This document shows, in pieces, positions 54,558 to 64,000 of a stretch of 64,000 bases of DNA; the first letter of the stretch is position 1, and every line of letters begins with the position of its first letter. Below the pieces are notes generated by a model. It was given only the letters and a program-made list of their open reading frames with translations. It searched no databases and was not told the DNA's origin. The translations under genes were made by a program, and so were the position numbers. Origin of the DNA: Flabesymbios commensalis (Eukaryota; Annelida; Polychaeta; Terebellida; Flabelligeridae); assembly GCA_964017125.1 (NCBI GenBank), contig OZ024903.1, positions 87,508,593-87,572,592 on the forward strand, given 5' to 3'.

Positions 54558-55039
54558 AGCATAAGAACGGGACAAAGAGAAGTGGTTGTGAATGGTAAAA
54601 TATAGTCACGTCAGCAAAATGTTGCATGCCTGTGAACAAGACTTCTGCGCGGTGTTGCAGGATTTGTCTTCTGGCATTAGCTCCATGATGACACTGTATC
54701 TAGTGGCCCTGTGATGACCAGTGTCCCGCTGGTCATCGCATGCTCCATCTTACAGGCCAGCGGTCTGCCGGCCATTAGCACTTTCCTAACCCTCTTCACG
54801 TTATACACCGATTTGCCCCTCTATCCCACATACCTGTGGTACATCACAACTTGAATAAACACCATATTATATCCTATACTTTTCAACGCACATCTTTTTT
54901 CAATTATCGTAACATGGATGTAATAATTTTACTCGCAACTTGCCAAAAATAATACACAAAAAGGTGCAAATGAAGAGAGAAAATTGGCTGGTTTGGGATA
55001 TATTGTTGAAGTAATTTCGGCAGTTGTAATGTCTGTAGA

Positions 55040-55720
55040 TTGTACTGGCGAGTGTGCTGCTGTGCTGGTCGCTCCATCTTGGTCAGATCGCTGCAGGAGC
55101 CCCTCTTAGTTTGGTGGGCACTTCACGCGCGCCCCACGATTGATGGCGCCGGGGTTGGCGTGGCTGTCGCCTGGCCCCTGAGCGATGGCTCCCCGGGGTC
55201 GGCATTTGTCGGCCGAGCCGGGACCCCTGCCGCCTCGTTGATCACAGAGGCCGCCTCCAACCTGTGAGAATCCTTCAGCGAGTCACGGCGAGTAAAACAT
55301 CAGTAAAACTGGTGTTTTACTCGCCGTGACTCGCTGAATCTACGCCTGCCGCGCGGCGCCGGATCCCGAACGCCAATCCATAATCAGGCGGCGTACACGG
55401 GGTATGGGACTCTGGAGGGGTGGGCGGCTGGCAGGGCATGCCCACTGGTCCACACCTCCCGTCATTACCCCAGATCAAAGCCCGGCCGCCCCCTGACGGA
55501 CAGGCTCCGGGTTTTTGATGATGACGCCGTGTCAGAGGGCACCCGCAAAACCCACACCAATTAGGGTGAATTGGACTTGGATGTGGCCCCACGTGTGTGA
55601 CTGGCGGCGCGTTTGGTGCCACTGATAACACTGTGAGGCGGCGGGGCTGGGGGGCGGGGTGGCGGAGGCGGGGGATCGGGGCTACGGCCCGGCACTGATC
55701 ACAACCTGCCTCACTGAATA
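55040..55720. other. GC-rich, CpG-rich island
   Basis: About 680 bp of much higher GC and CG density than the surrounding intron (GCGCGCCCCACG, GCCGCGCGGCGCCGGATCCC). Frames of 75-104 codons on both strands carry no domain I know. It may be an unmethylated regulatory island or alternative promoter inside BCAS3, or a GC-rich repeat. Confidence 0.45.
55274..55338. repeat. Perfect 26 bp-arm hairpin in the GC island
   Basis: TTCAGCGAGTCACGGCGAGT plus AAAACA is repeated exactly in inverse after the 13-base spacer TCAGTAAAACTGG. No other copy in the window. Confidence 0.8.
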
Positions 55721-55924
55721 CTGATCAGGACGCGGGATTGTGCCAGAGAACAGACAGCAGAATCCACGATTCTGATCCATGACCCGCCAGGATATATACC
55801 GCCCCCCGTGTGATTATAGACCGTGGTGTAACAGACAGGGAGTGACGATCCCCTATAAAAAAAAGGGTATCGCAGAAAAAAGCGGTATGAGACATGATCG
55901 GAGACAAGTCTGTACACAACAGTG

Positions 55925-56300
55925 TTTAGTGGGCAACCCAGGGTAGAGCAGTTTAGCGCAGGGTGGGGCAGGGCAAGACAGAGCCGGAGAAAAGTAGGGT
56001 TGGCTGGTGCGAGGGGCAAAGAAGGACAGGGTAGAGTAGGGTGGGGTACGGTAGATTGAGGTATTATCTGCATATAAGGTATAGGGTTATAGGGTAGGGT
56101 AGGTTAGGGTATGATATGGTAGTAATAGTAAATCATTGGTTTACGTCACTTTTCGGCACAAATGGTCTTTTAAGTGACATTGTAATAAGATAAAAACGTT
56201 GTAGTCAATGGACGAGATGAATGATGAACAGATGATGATGTGAGGATGGGGGTGATAGGGCATGGTGGGTTATTGAGAGCGCGTTCCTTCGCTCGCGCGA
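55925..56300. repeat. Purine-rich degenerate repeats
   Basis: GGGTAGAGCAG / GGGCAGGGCAAG words at 55,940-56,110, then mixed sequence including CGCTCGCGCGATAAGG at 56,293. Confidence 0.6.
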
Positions 56301-56304
56301 TAAG

Positions 56305-56600
56305 GGGTTCTGGTATGGTATGGTATGGTATGGTATGGTATGGTAGGGTAGGGTAGGGTAGGGTAGGGTAGGGTAGGGTAGGGTAGGGTAGGGTAGGGTA
56401 GGGTAGGGTAGGGTAGGGTAGGGTAGGGTAGGGTAGGTTAAGGTATGGTATACCATACCATGTTGGTATTGTATGGTATGGTAGGGTAGGGTAGGGTGGG
56501 ATAAGGTAGGGTAGGGTAGGATAGGGTGGGGTAGGGTAGGGTAGGGTAGGGTAGGGTAGGGTAGGGTAGGGTAGGGTAGGGTAGGGTAGGTATATGACAT
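56305..56600. repeat. (GGTAT)n and (GGGTA)n pentanucleotide arrays
   Basis: TATGG pentamers at 56,313-56,344 give way to GGGTA pentamers, broken at 56,440-56,475 by the dyad TATGGTATACCATACCAT, then resuming to 56,590. The unit is not the animal telomere repeat TTAGGG. Proline-tyrosine-rich frames are artefacts. Confidence 0.95.
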
Positions 56601-56783
56601 GGCATAGTGTAGTGTAGCCTAGGGTATGGTAGGGAAGAGCAGGGCAAGGCAAGGCGGGGCAAGACAAGGCAAGGCGGGGCGGAGCCGGGCCAAAAAGGCA
56701 AAGACCAGGCAGGGTAGCGAGAAAAAAGTGGGGTGGGATGGTGCGAGGGGCAGGGCAGGAGAGGACACGACAGGGTAGGGGAA
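56601..56783. repeat. GGCAA/GGGCAGG low-complexity tract
   Basis: AGAGCAGGGCAAGGCAAGGC and similar words; the same vocabulary resumes at 58,722 on the other side of the LINE. Confidence 0.7.
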
Positions 56784-58722
56784 GGAAGAAGAAGAAGAAG
56801 AAGAAACTTTATTTAACCATAATTATATATAACATTTTTTTTTAGTAATTTATAAAAGGAATAGGTTTAGGAGACCTCCATTAAGACATTAAGCCGCTAA
56901 CATGGAGGCCACCTTGTAATTTAAAAATAATAACTGTGCACCAAACATTTTACATAATAAAAATACAAACAAATAAACATACATACAGTAAAAATATACC
57001 ATATACATAAAGCAAATTAATGTAAATAAACTCTCATAAACATACTAAAAAAAGAGAAATGATCCAAATGATGAAAACATTGACAATTTATACACCTTTG
57101 ATATTTTCAAAGACATTAAGAGGTTAGAGTTAATTATTTATTGGGCAGCCAAACGATGGCAGACATAGCAATTTTCAACAATACAATTATCTGTGTAATT
57201 TTCAAGGAGATTCAATTTAATGTATCTACAAAAATTATCAAAGGAATGCGTGAAAATTTTATTTATAATATTAGTGGAAGTAGTGTTGATAATTTTTGGT
57301 AGATTATAACGGAGACATCTTTTACAAAACTCCCGTTTGGGTCGAAAAGGGCGAAGATTTTGACAATGACGAGTGTTGTAATTGTGATAAGTACAGTTTC
57401 TGGGCATGTTAAAGGAGTCAGAGTATTCTGGTAATTGATTATTTAATAATTTATTGTAAAATTTGAGCTGATTTAAATGAAGAATGTCATGAATTTTTAT
57501 TATTTTCAATTTTTTGAATAATGGATTAGTATGTGAAAACCTAAGACTTTTATCAATAATTCTAATGGCCCGTTTTTGAAGTTTATATAAATGTTTTGAC
57601 TCATAGCCCCAGCCCAGTAAACAGTAATTAAGTTGAGATAATATAAGTGAATTATAAATAGTAAGTAAAATATTCTGTGGCAGCTGAAATTGTAATTTGT
57701 TTATAATCCCAATGATTTTACATATTTTATTTGAAAGTTTATTGACATGAACGGCCCAACCCAGATGTTTATTAAATGTTAATCCCCAAAAAATTATCGA
57801 TACATCGTAAATCAGTATTATTAATCTTAATGTTAGGTATTGTTACTCTTTTTTGACGCTGATAAAAAAGCATAAATTTGGATTTACTGGTGTTAAGTGA
57901 CAGCCTATTAACTTTCAGCCAAACACAATTTTTTTCTAATTCTCTATTTAACAAAACAATAATATTTTCCTTATTATCACGATTATTGAAGTCACTTAGT
58001 TTGGCTAAAAGTGTACTGTCATCGGCATACGATATGATTTTGAATATATCACTTGCATTTGTAAAATCATTTAGATATATGATGAATAAAAGTGGGCCAA
58101 GAATAGATCCTTGTGGAACACTTGTTTTAAATGGAAGAAGACTAGATTTGATGTTGTTTATTTGTACAAATTGTTGCCTACCGACAAGTAACTATTTAAA
58201 AGGTTTAATGCGCAGTCCTTAATACCGTAGTGTTTTAATTTGTCTAATAATATGGAGTGATTCAATGTATCAAAAGCTTTACTTAGGTCGAGAAAAATGG
58301 TTATAGGGATGTCTCCATTATTCATATACGTTGTTAGTCTGTCAATTAATTCAAGGGCAGCTAATTCAGTGGAATGATTCTTACGGAAGCCATATTGACT
58401 AATATTAAATAATTTATTTTCTGTAAAATATTTATTTATTTGCTGGAAAATAACTTTTTCAAAAAATGTTGATGTAACTGTAAGAAAAGAAATAGGTCTA
58501 TAATTGTCAATGATTGTTGCATCTGAATTTTTATTTAAGGGAGAAACTTTGGCTATTTTTAATTTTTGTGGAAATATGCCCGTCGTCAGAAATTGGTTAA
58601 CAGTAATTGTCAAAGGTCTAATAAGGTGATCTTTAATAAGCTTTATTAACGAATTGGAAATCTCATCATGTCCAGAACTATTCTTTGGAGCAAAATCATC
58701 AATTATTTTAGAAATACATGAT
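56784..58722 (-). mobile_element. 5'-truncated non-LTR retrotransposon (CR1/Jockey-like LINE)
   Basis: The minus strand encodes a reverse transcriptase body. From about 58,720 it reads [46 protein letters not shown] and [14 protein letters not shown]. After a frame break near 58,185 come SVPQGSILGPLLFIIYLNDF and the catalytic ISYADDSTLL. After a second break near 57,775 come NKHLGWAVHVNKL, NYCLLGWGYES and a C-terminus ending ENCYVCHRLAAQ at 57,138. The endonuclease and upstream parts are missing, as expected of 5' truncation. The 3' end is AATAAAGTTTCTTCTTC, a TTC microsatellite tail. With only two breaks in about 1.6 kb of coding sequence it is fairly young, but not active. Confidence 0.88.
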
Positions 58723-58945
58723 GGGATGGGTAGAGGCGGGACAGGGCAAGGCAAGGCGAGGGCAGAGCAGGGCAGGGTAGGGCAAAGCAGGGCACGACAA
58801 GACAAGACAGGGCCCAGCAGAGCAGAGAAAAGCAGAGCAAGCCGGTCAGGGCAGCGATAGCAATAGACCAGGAAACTAAAAGACAGGACAGGGCAGGTAT
58901 GACATCGCAGAACAGGGCAGTGCAGGTCAGCGGGATAGAGCGTCA
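58723..58945. repeat. GGGACAGGGCAAGG low-complexity tract
   Basis: Continuation of the purine-rich tract interrupted by the LINE (GGCAAGGCAAGGCGAGGGCA; AGAGCAGAGAAAAGCAGAGC). Confidence 0.7.
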
Positions 58946-59174
58946 TCATCATCCCCTTCATTTTTGGCGTCGCCAACAAAGTGGTATTTCCCACTATAAG
59001 TTAACTGCCATTAAAATATATTATAAAGCTTATTTAGCTTCTTGTTAATAAATGTCACATACGAAAGGAACGCTGAGAAGTCAAATCTCAATCCATACAA
59101 TTCAAACCTTGTGCGAAACAACATGTGCTCTATGACTTATTCAGAAAATATCACGTTAAACAAAAGTCAACGTG

Positions 59175-59226
59175 GGTCGCTTGATCAACATTGCCTCGAC
59201 GTTGGGACAGCATTGGAGATGCTGGC
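59175..59226. mobile_element. CAGCAAAC palindrome core fragment
   Basis: CAACATTGCCTCGACGTTGG and CATTGGAGATGCTGGCCCAA only. Confidence 0.45.
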
Positions 59227-59287
59227 CCAATATTCAGGCATACATAGCCAGTCGTTACGTATTAGTAGCCACAAGGTTTTGTCAGGT

Positions 59288-59407
59288 CCCAGCAAACACA
59301 AAACATTTGCATAACAGTACTGTTACTTAGTACAATGTTGGCCCAACGTCGAAGACGTTGAACCAACATTGTACAAATGTTATGCAATTGTGTTGTGTTT
59401 GCTAGGG
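59288..59407. mobile_element. CAGCAAAC palindromic MITE, variant arms
   Basis: CCCAGCAAACACAAAACATT and AATTGTGTTGTGTTTGCTAG. The arms TTAGTACAATGTTGGCCCAA / TTGAACCAACATTGTACAAA belong to the same arm variant as 7,639. An ACAGTACTGTTAC insert lengthens the left arm only. Confidence 0.75.
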
Positions 59408-59426
59408 TATCGTGTTTCCAATAGAT

Positions 59427-59653
59427 TTAACCCTTACATCGCTAAGCGTCGTTTTTAATCCGTTTTATCAGCTGTTTAACATGATTGTTTAAATCACAGT
59501 TATTGGAAACAAAAAGTGTGTTTAAAACATCAAGAGTTGAAAATGCCAATAAATGGGCAATTTTCACCCACTTGAAGTAGTGGGTCGCGGTAGCGAGACC
59601 GGCTTCAAGTCGGTGAAAATGTAAATTATTTAATTTAGAGCTTCAAGGGTTAA
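59427..59653. mobile_element. TTAA MITE family B, full length
   Basis: TTAACCCTTACATCGCTAAG and TAGAGCTTCAAGGGTTAA. Hairpin TTTTCACCCACTTGAAGTAG / CCGGCTTCAAGTCGGTGAAA with loop TGGGTCGCGGTAGCGAGA. Same orientation and internal order as 50,878. Confidence 0.8.
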
Positions 59654-59838
59654 TCAACTAGAATGAGAAATTACACAGGTGGTGAACAGACCATAGATTC
59701 TTGTTGACGCCGCCTACCTGTTGTGCTATATTTTGCACACTTGACACTAAAGGTATTTTAAAATATAGTCACTTTTACCGTGTTTACATGGGATATTCAT
59801 ATTGACTAACCATGCTTGGCTTAAAAAGGTGATGCACT

Positions 59839-59946
59839 CCCAGCAAACTCGACACGTTGGCCCAATGCTGGGATAATGTTGGCCCACCGTCTACAACGCT
59901 GGGACAACGCTGGCCCAGTATTGGGTGAATGTGTCGTGTTTGTTGG
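59839..59946. mobile_element. CAGCAAAC palindromic MITE
   Basis: CCCAGCAAACTCGACACGTT and AATGTGTCGTGTTTGTTGG. Arms CCCAATGCTGGGATAATGTT / GACAACGCTGGCCCAGTATT; core GGCCCACCGTCTACAACGCT. Confidence 0.75.
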
Positions 59947-60284
59947 ACTGTTGAAGCTAATAAAAACAGAATGTCCACTCCAGTCGACATCTGTGTTCTT
60001 GGGGTTAGGGTAAGATCAATGTTAACTTTAATAGTTGGTTTGTCATACTGGTAATTCCCTGCTGACATCTGGTGGTGGATGTAATTTACTGTGACTCACA
60101 CACCTTACACTGTCGTATACAGTTTTAAGGAGCTTTTTAACCAAATAATATGTCACTGAGATGGAAAATATAGATTAATGGATAATATAGTTTACGGTAG
60201 ATTTAAATAAATTTTTTAATTTAATTTTATTTTATTTAGTGAAATAATTCAATTCAGAACATGTAGATTTCAACAAATTGAAAT

Positions 60285-60383
60285 ATTCTTTGTCATTTGA
60301 AGCTGGAAATTGCGTTAACAAGCAATTCCAGCTTCAAATGAATGAAAAATACAATAGAAACAATTCAGCAGGACAAGGGCTAA
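60285..60383. mobile_element. TTAA MITE family C hairpin and right end
   Basis: TTGTCATTTGAAGCTGGAAA and ATTCCAGCTTCAAATGAATG flank TTGCGTTAACAAGCA; then AACAATTCAGCAGGACAAGG and GCTAA. Confidence 0.65.
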
Positions 60384-60530
60384 TCCTATGCAAGATGGTG
60401 TGGTTTTTTATGGTAACCTGTTTCATTTACAATGTAATGTTTGTCATGAAGCCTTGTGGAAATTAAAATGTTCCACCATATTAGTCACTAATGTGTCAGT
60501 TCAATAATATAATAATAATCAAATTGCCTT

Positions 60531-60592
60531 GATGTTGGCACAGCGTCGCAGATGGCGGCTCAAAATTAATACAACATTTGGATTTAAACGTC
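60531..60592. mobile_element. CAGCAAAC palindrome core fragment
   Basis: TTGATGTTGGCACAGCGTCG, CAGATGGCGGCTCAAAATTA, ATACAACATTTGG. Termini absent. Confidence 0.5.
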
Positions 60593-60617
60593 TCTGGAGT
60601 ATTTAAATCTCAAAAAA

Positions 60618-60712
60618 CAGAGCCACCTGGTGAGTGACTTACTTTCGAACTAATGGTAGAAAGCCACCTGGTGAATATTATTGGCAGTAGAGCCACCTGG
60701 TGAATACTATAA
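60618..60712. repeat. Three spaced AGAGCCACCTGGTGA copies
   Basis: AGAGCCACCTGGTGAGTGAC, AAAGCCACCTGGTGAATATT and AGAGCCACCTGGTGAATACT at roughly 40-45 bp spacing. Each holds the palindrome CACCTGGTG with an E-box CACCTG. Confidence 0.7.
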
Positions 60713-60949
60713 AGAGTGAATATTTTTACATACGGTATGTATACAACATGTATAGAAAAAAATCGAACATTCTAAAAGCAATTTTTTAACCATATCATAT
60801 TATTTATATATATTTATTTTTACCGTATTCTAAGAGGTCTGATTGATTTTTTTTTGTTCAGCTTTTATATTCTGTTACTTCAGTGACTAGTAATAAATTA
60901 AAACATAATTCACCAGTTATTTTTCTAGGATAATTATTTTGCATTAAGT

Positions 60950-61005
60950 TAAAGCTAGAGATTGTGTTGAAATTCCAGCATCAAATTAATGAAAAGTAAT
61001 CATTG
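60950..61005. mobile_element. TTAA MITE family C hairpin remnant
   Basis: AGTTAAAGCTAGAGATTGTG and AAATTCCAGCATCAAATTAA; diverged. Confidence 0.45.
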
Positions 61006-61009
61006 TTCA

Positions 61010-61675
61010 GAAGGTCAAGTGAGAACTTAAAATAATAAAAATACATTAGCTATTTGAAGTTTTAGCTGAAATTGCAAGGCTGAAGAAAAAAAATCTTGTC
61101 AGCTATATAAAAAGTACACACTGATTGTATTTGCACATACATGTATATACATGCATAGTCCCTCTATAATCCAAACCTGGCCAGTTGTAGCAATTGTAAA
61201 TGTGGTCTAATAGTCCATGAGACACAAAGGTAGTTTATAATTAAAAGTAATTTCTGATATGTAGGCCTACCAATAAAATAGGGAAGTAGAAGAAATATCA
61301 CAAAATACTGCTGCAAAACTGCTGTGGCATTTAAAAAATAAGGCTCTTGTCCTGCATTGTTGCAGAAATAACTAGACATGAATTGTGACTTTTCAAGTAA
61401 CAATAACATTTGGGCTACGTTTTATGAGTTTTTGTGGTGGCATATTGGTCTGGTTATTTTTAGTATGACAGATTGATTGGAATTACGCGTTTGAGTTTTT
61501 TGGCAGCCATTCTGAACTGTGATTTTAGACTTCGGGCTTCGGGCTGCAAATTTCAGAAGTCCCCACTGAGCTTTTGCAGTTTTGAATAGATATATATTTG
61601 TTTGTCAAATGGAATCGCATTCAGGGTGCACAGTACACACATTGACTTGTCTCTCTGTTGATTTAATCTTGTATC
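61010..61675. other. AT-rich intron, nothing recognised
   Basis: No family member, array or exon is supported. Confidence 0.5.
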
Positions 61676-61679
61676 TCTA

Positions 61680-61852
61680 TCCGCGACGCTAGCTCAACAT
61701 TAAAACAACATTGATTCATTGATTTTGTGTTTAAAAAGAATTGCAACTGTTATTTTATTTGTAGCCTTTGAAAGGTTTCAACTGTCTATACCAAATACAC
61801 AATATTGATTCAATACTGGGCCACCGTATGCGACGCTGGCCCAGAATTGAAA
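61680..61852. mobile_element. Two CAGCAAAC palindrome fragments
   Basis: CCGCGACGCTAGCTCAACAT, TAAAACAACATTGATTCATT (61,681) and AATATTGATTCAATACTGGG, CCACCGTATGCGACGCTGGC, CCAGAATTGAAACATT (61,799). Confidence 0.55.
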
Positions 61853-62016
61853 CATTAGATAAATGTATTTTTATTATCAAATCCGGAGACTAAAGGGTGG
61901 AGTAGGTCTGGACATAGGGGCACCCTGTTCACCCTCCTGGCAATGAATGGAGAATCACCTGACATGTCCACTATTGAACCAATATTGGACCCAATTATAG
62001 GCCTACTGCCGTGCAA

Positions 62017-62133
62017 GCTAAAAGCCAGTATCTGCTCACTTTACAAGAAAGCAGATACTGTCTTTTGCATTTGAAGAGCAGCATAGTGCGGTATCTGCTC
62101 ACTTTACAAGCAAGCAGAAACTGCTTTTTGCCA
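62017..62133. repeat. AAAGCAGTATCTGCT hairpins, two in tandem
   Basis: AAAGCCAGTATCTGCTCACT with AGAAAGCAGATACTGTCTTT, then GCGGTATCTGCTCACTTTAC with AGCAAGCAGAAACTGCTTTT. Each is a near-palindrome of about 46 bases; the spacer is about 20 bases. Confidence 0.7.
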
Positions 62134-62590
62134 TTCAAGAGTATAGTGATCCAGAAAATCCTGGATTAATCCGGAAAAACACGATGGATGTCTTAGAAAA
62201 GTCATAGCAGAACACCTGACTACTCTGGGAATATGGTGTCCAAATTTCGGAATGATTGGATAAAAATTCAAGGAGAAATAGCGTCTTACAAAAACGTGCC
62301 AAGAATAATAAGTTTAAAGTTCCGTTGCCCAAATATAAATAGAAAATGACACCTAGGACTATTACAACTCTAGTTGAAAGCTGCTATAAAAAGAGATGTT
62401 ACAGCTGCGACTGAATGCCAAATGATTTGTTCACCATTGTGTCGTTATAATCATGAGCGAATAATTGGATATAAATCTACCGGGTATATAAATAAATTAA
62501 GGTTTTGATGTCTATATAAGAAATGCATGTGAAGGAAATTGTCACACTCGAGAATTAATGAATGAGATGATGCTCCTTCAGTTCCTTATG

Positions 62591-63360
62591 TTAACCCTTA
62601 TCCTGCTAAGTTAATCTATTTAAATTCTCACTCACTTAAAGTTGTGGATCGCGGTACTACAAGTGAGTGAAAATTACTCATGTTTGTTTAAAAAGACCCC
62701 TTGGGATGAGACATTTTCAATGTTGTCTATTTTGAAAAATTAAATTATATGAAGCTATATAGCTTACTGATCTTAACTGAAAATACGAAAAAGTCAAAAA
62801 ACAATTTTAAAACACCGAAAAAGAGTGAAATAGTTGTATTTCCAGGTCGTATATTGCCATGTAAACAAAACAAGTCAGCAATATTCAGCACTTTACATCA
62901 CATATTCCCACGTATCAGACGGTAAGATCAGAGCAGTGGCCGCTAATTGGTGTCTTATAATCAGGACACGGGAGGACACAACTGCAGCACTGATTGTCTA
63001 CCTAACGCTGGGCCGATGCCATCAGCATGTGGCCCGATGCTGTGGAAACATTCTATCGTCCTTCAGGTATACAAATAGTTTGTTTGGGTTACTTCTGGTT
63101 TCATAGAAATGTTGATTAAAAATATTTGTAAAAATCTAAAAACTTTGAAAAAAATAAAATCTTGATCTGGGTGATACACTACTTCATTACAAGACTAAAA
63201 ACAAAAATTGATGTCATCCCAAGTGGCTGCTTTAATTTGAGATTTTCCTTCGAAAATCCTGATGTTTAAACACACATTTTGTTCCCTATATCAGTGATTT
63301 GATTGACAAATAAAACAAATTAAAAAGGACAAAAGTTGTGATCGGCAGGATAAGGATTAA
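62591..63360. mobile_element. TTAA MITE family B, split by another element
   Basis: TTAACCCTTATCCTGCTAAG at the left and GGCAGGATAAGGATTAA at the right are the outer ends. The hairpin (CTCACTCACTTAAAGTTGTG / CTACAAGTGAGTGAAAATTA) is in the left part. The right part resumes at 63,231 with TTTAATTTGAGATTTTCC and TGATGTTTAAACACACATTT. The gap is filled by the element at 62,692-63,230. Confidence 0.7.
62692..63230. mobile_element. 539 bp insertion with TTAA duplication
   Basis: The host element reads ...GTTTGTTTAA before it and TTTAATTTGAG after it; the consensus is GTTTGTTTAATTTGAG, so TTTAA (or TTAA) has been duplicated. The inner ends are imperfect inverted repeats: CCCCTTGGGATGAGACAT and ATGTCATCCCAAGTGG. 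It leaves a 90-codon frame (62,834-63,106) without a recognised domain. Probably a non-autonomous piggyBac-type element. Confidence 0.65.
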
Positions 63361-63425
63361 TACATGTACATCTAATCTGATTCATCATTGACTGGGAAAA
63401 CTTACTTTTGCAAAGTAAAACTTAC

Positions 63426-63559
63426 CAGCTTCTATGAGAAAAGGTGCTGTTGAAGGTGATGGTGTGTGGTCACTACCAGAGGAGCATCGGCGCGGGTTAT
63501 GTCTTCTGCTTCCAGGCATCGCCATGGGACTGGATCGAGAACCAGTCTGCTCAGATATT
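63426..63559 (-). CDS. BCAS3: BCAS3 exon (ISEQTGSRSSPMAMPGS segment)
   Basis: 134 bases between a TTTGTTACAG acceptor and a GTAAGT donor. One base completes the arginine codon started by the upstream exon, giving SLRISEQTG and then SRSSPMAMPGSRRHNP. This matches the vertebrate pattern SLRI...SMPGSSR. The rest (CSSGSDHTPSPSTAPFLIEA) is serine-rich and less conserved. It ends in phase 1, compatible with the exon at 38,901. Role as for the BCAS3 C-terminal region; no catalytic residues are expected. Confidence 0.85.
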
Positions 63560-63589
63560 CTGTAACAAATCCACATCCGTAAACCATTT

Positions 63590-63634
63590 CACTGTTGGCC
63601 CAATGTCTGCAACGCAGGCCCAAAATTAAAATTA
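63590..63634. mobile_element. CAGCAAAC palindrome core fragment in an intron
   Basis: CTGTTGGCCCAATGTCTGCA and ACGCAGGCCCAAAATTAAA; it lies 30 bases from the BCAS3 acceptor. Confidence 0.55.
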
Positions 63635-63657
63635 AGACCATCTTTTACTGATCCCAG

Positions 63658-64000
<343 letters not shown>

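Larger units (their letters stand above)
39069..63425 (-). other. BCAS3 24.4 kb intron
   Basis: It is bounded by a GTAAGT donor (63,425) and the TTTTACACAG acceptor (39,069). Both sides are phase 1. It contains the two exon relics, a LINE, SINE heads, a GC-rich island, microsatellites and numerous small fold-back elements. Confidence 0.7.

Noticed and set aside
55317-55631. 104-codon minus frame in the GC island
   Set aside because: Open frames are expected in GC-rich DNA; part of it is the exact hairpin, and nothing in the peptide is recognisable.
56340-56590. GGGTA repeats as an interstitial telomere
   Set aside because: The unit is five bases and lacks TTAGGG; it grades into TATGG pentamers, so it is an ordinary microsatellite.
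56170-56701. Long minus-strand frames of repeated LPYPT, up to 165 codons
   Set aside because: They are direct translations of the GGGTA pentamer array in several frames; no start context, domain or splice evidence.

Overview
The window is AT-rich animal genomic DNA and almost entirely non-coding. Introns of 18-24 kb, dense short inverted-repeat elements, long microsatellites and tRNA-derived SINE fragments point to an invertebrate metazoan. A lophotrochozoan, possibly a mollusc, is my guess from the repeat style; no sequence here proves the taxon.

One host gene is recognised: the 3' part of BCAS3 (the Rudhira family), on the minus strand. Four coding exons chain with matching splice phases: 63980-63790, 63559-63426, 39068-38901 and, probably, a 1.5 kb terminal exon at 20659-19143. 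The first three align by eye to the vertebrate BCAS3 C-terminal region ([16 protein letters not shown]...MAMPGS; LLEAYSSWPE...EQLREHLAEAM). The last encodes a long disordered, lysine-rich tail that I do not know from vertebrate BCAS3. The WD40 propeller would lie beyond the right edge. Two decayed tandem copies of the third exon sit just upstream of it.

Layout. 1-19.1 kb lies beyond the BCAS3 stop and holds no recognisable gene. It carries a miRNA-like hairpin (852-916), a 690 bp inverted-repeat element inside another element (1.65-2.33 kb), microsatellites, a 2.8 kb 22-mer minisatellite (11.69-14.52 kb) and a TTCATGAA-rich inverted-repeat region (16.7-18.3 kb). 19.1-20.7 kb is the terminal exon. 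20.7-38.9 kb is the last intron, with two tandem arrays (24.8-25.8 and 26.3-27.4 kb) and many small elements. 38.9-39.4 kb is the exon cluster. 39.4-63.4 kb is a 24 kb intron with a 5'-truncated LINE (56.8-58.7 kb), a GC-rich island (55.0-55.7 kb), GGGTA repeats and SINE heads. 63.4-64 kb holds two exons.

The dominant theme is a population of small non-autonomous DNA elements. At least four families of about 220-270 bp begin TTAA-CCCTT and end AAGGG-TTAA, as expected of piggyBac-type target duplication, yet each carries a different internal hairpin. A further family of about 100 bp palindromes (ends CCCAGCAAACAC) varies between copies while keeping both arms complementary. Several insertions are nested or abutting, so relative ages can be read. 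No capsid- or envelope-bearing element, CRISPR array or operon was seen.
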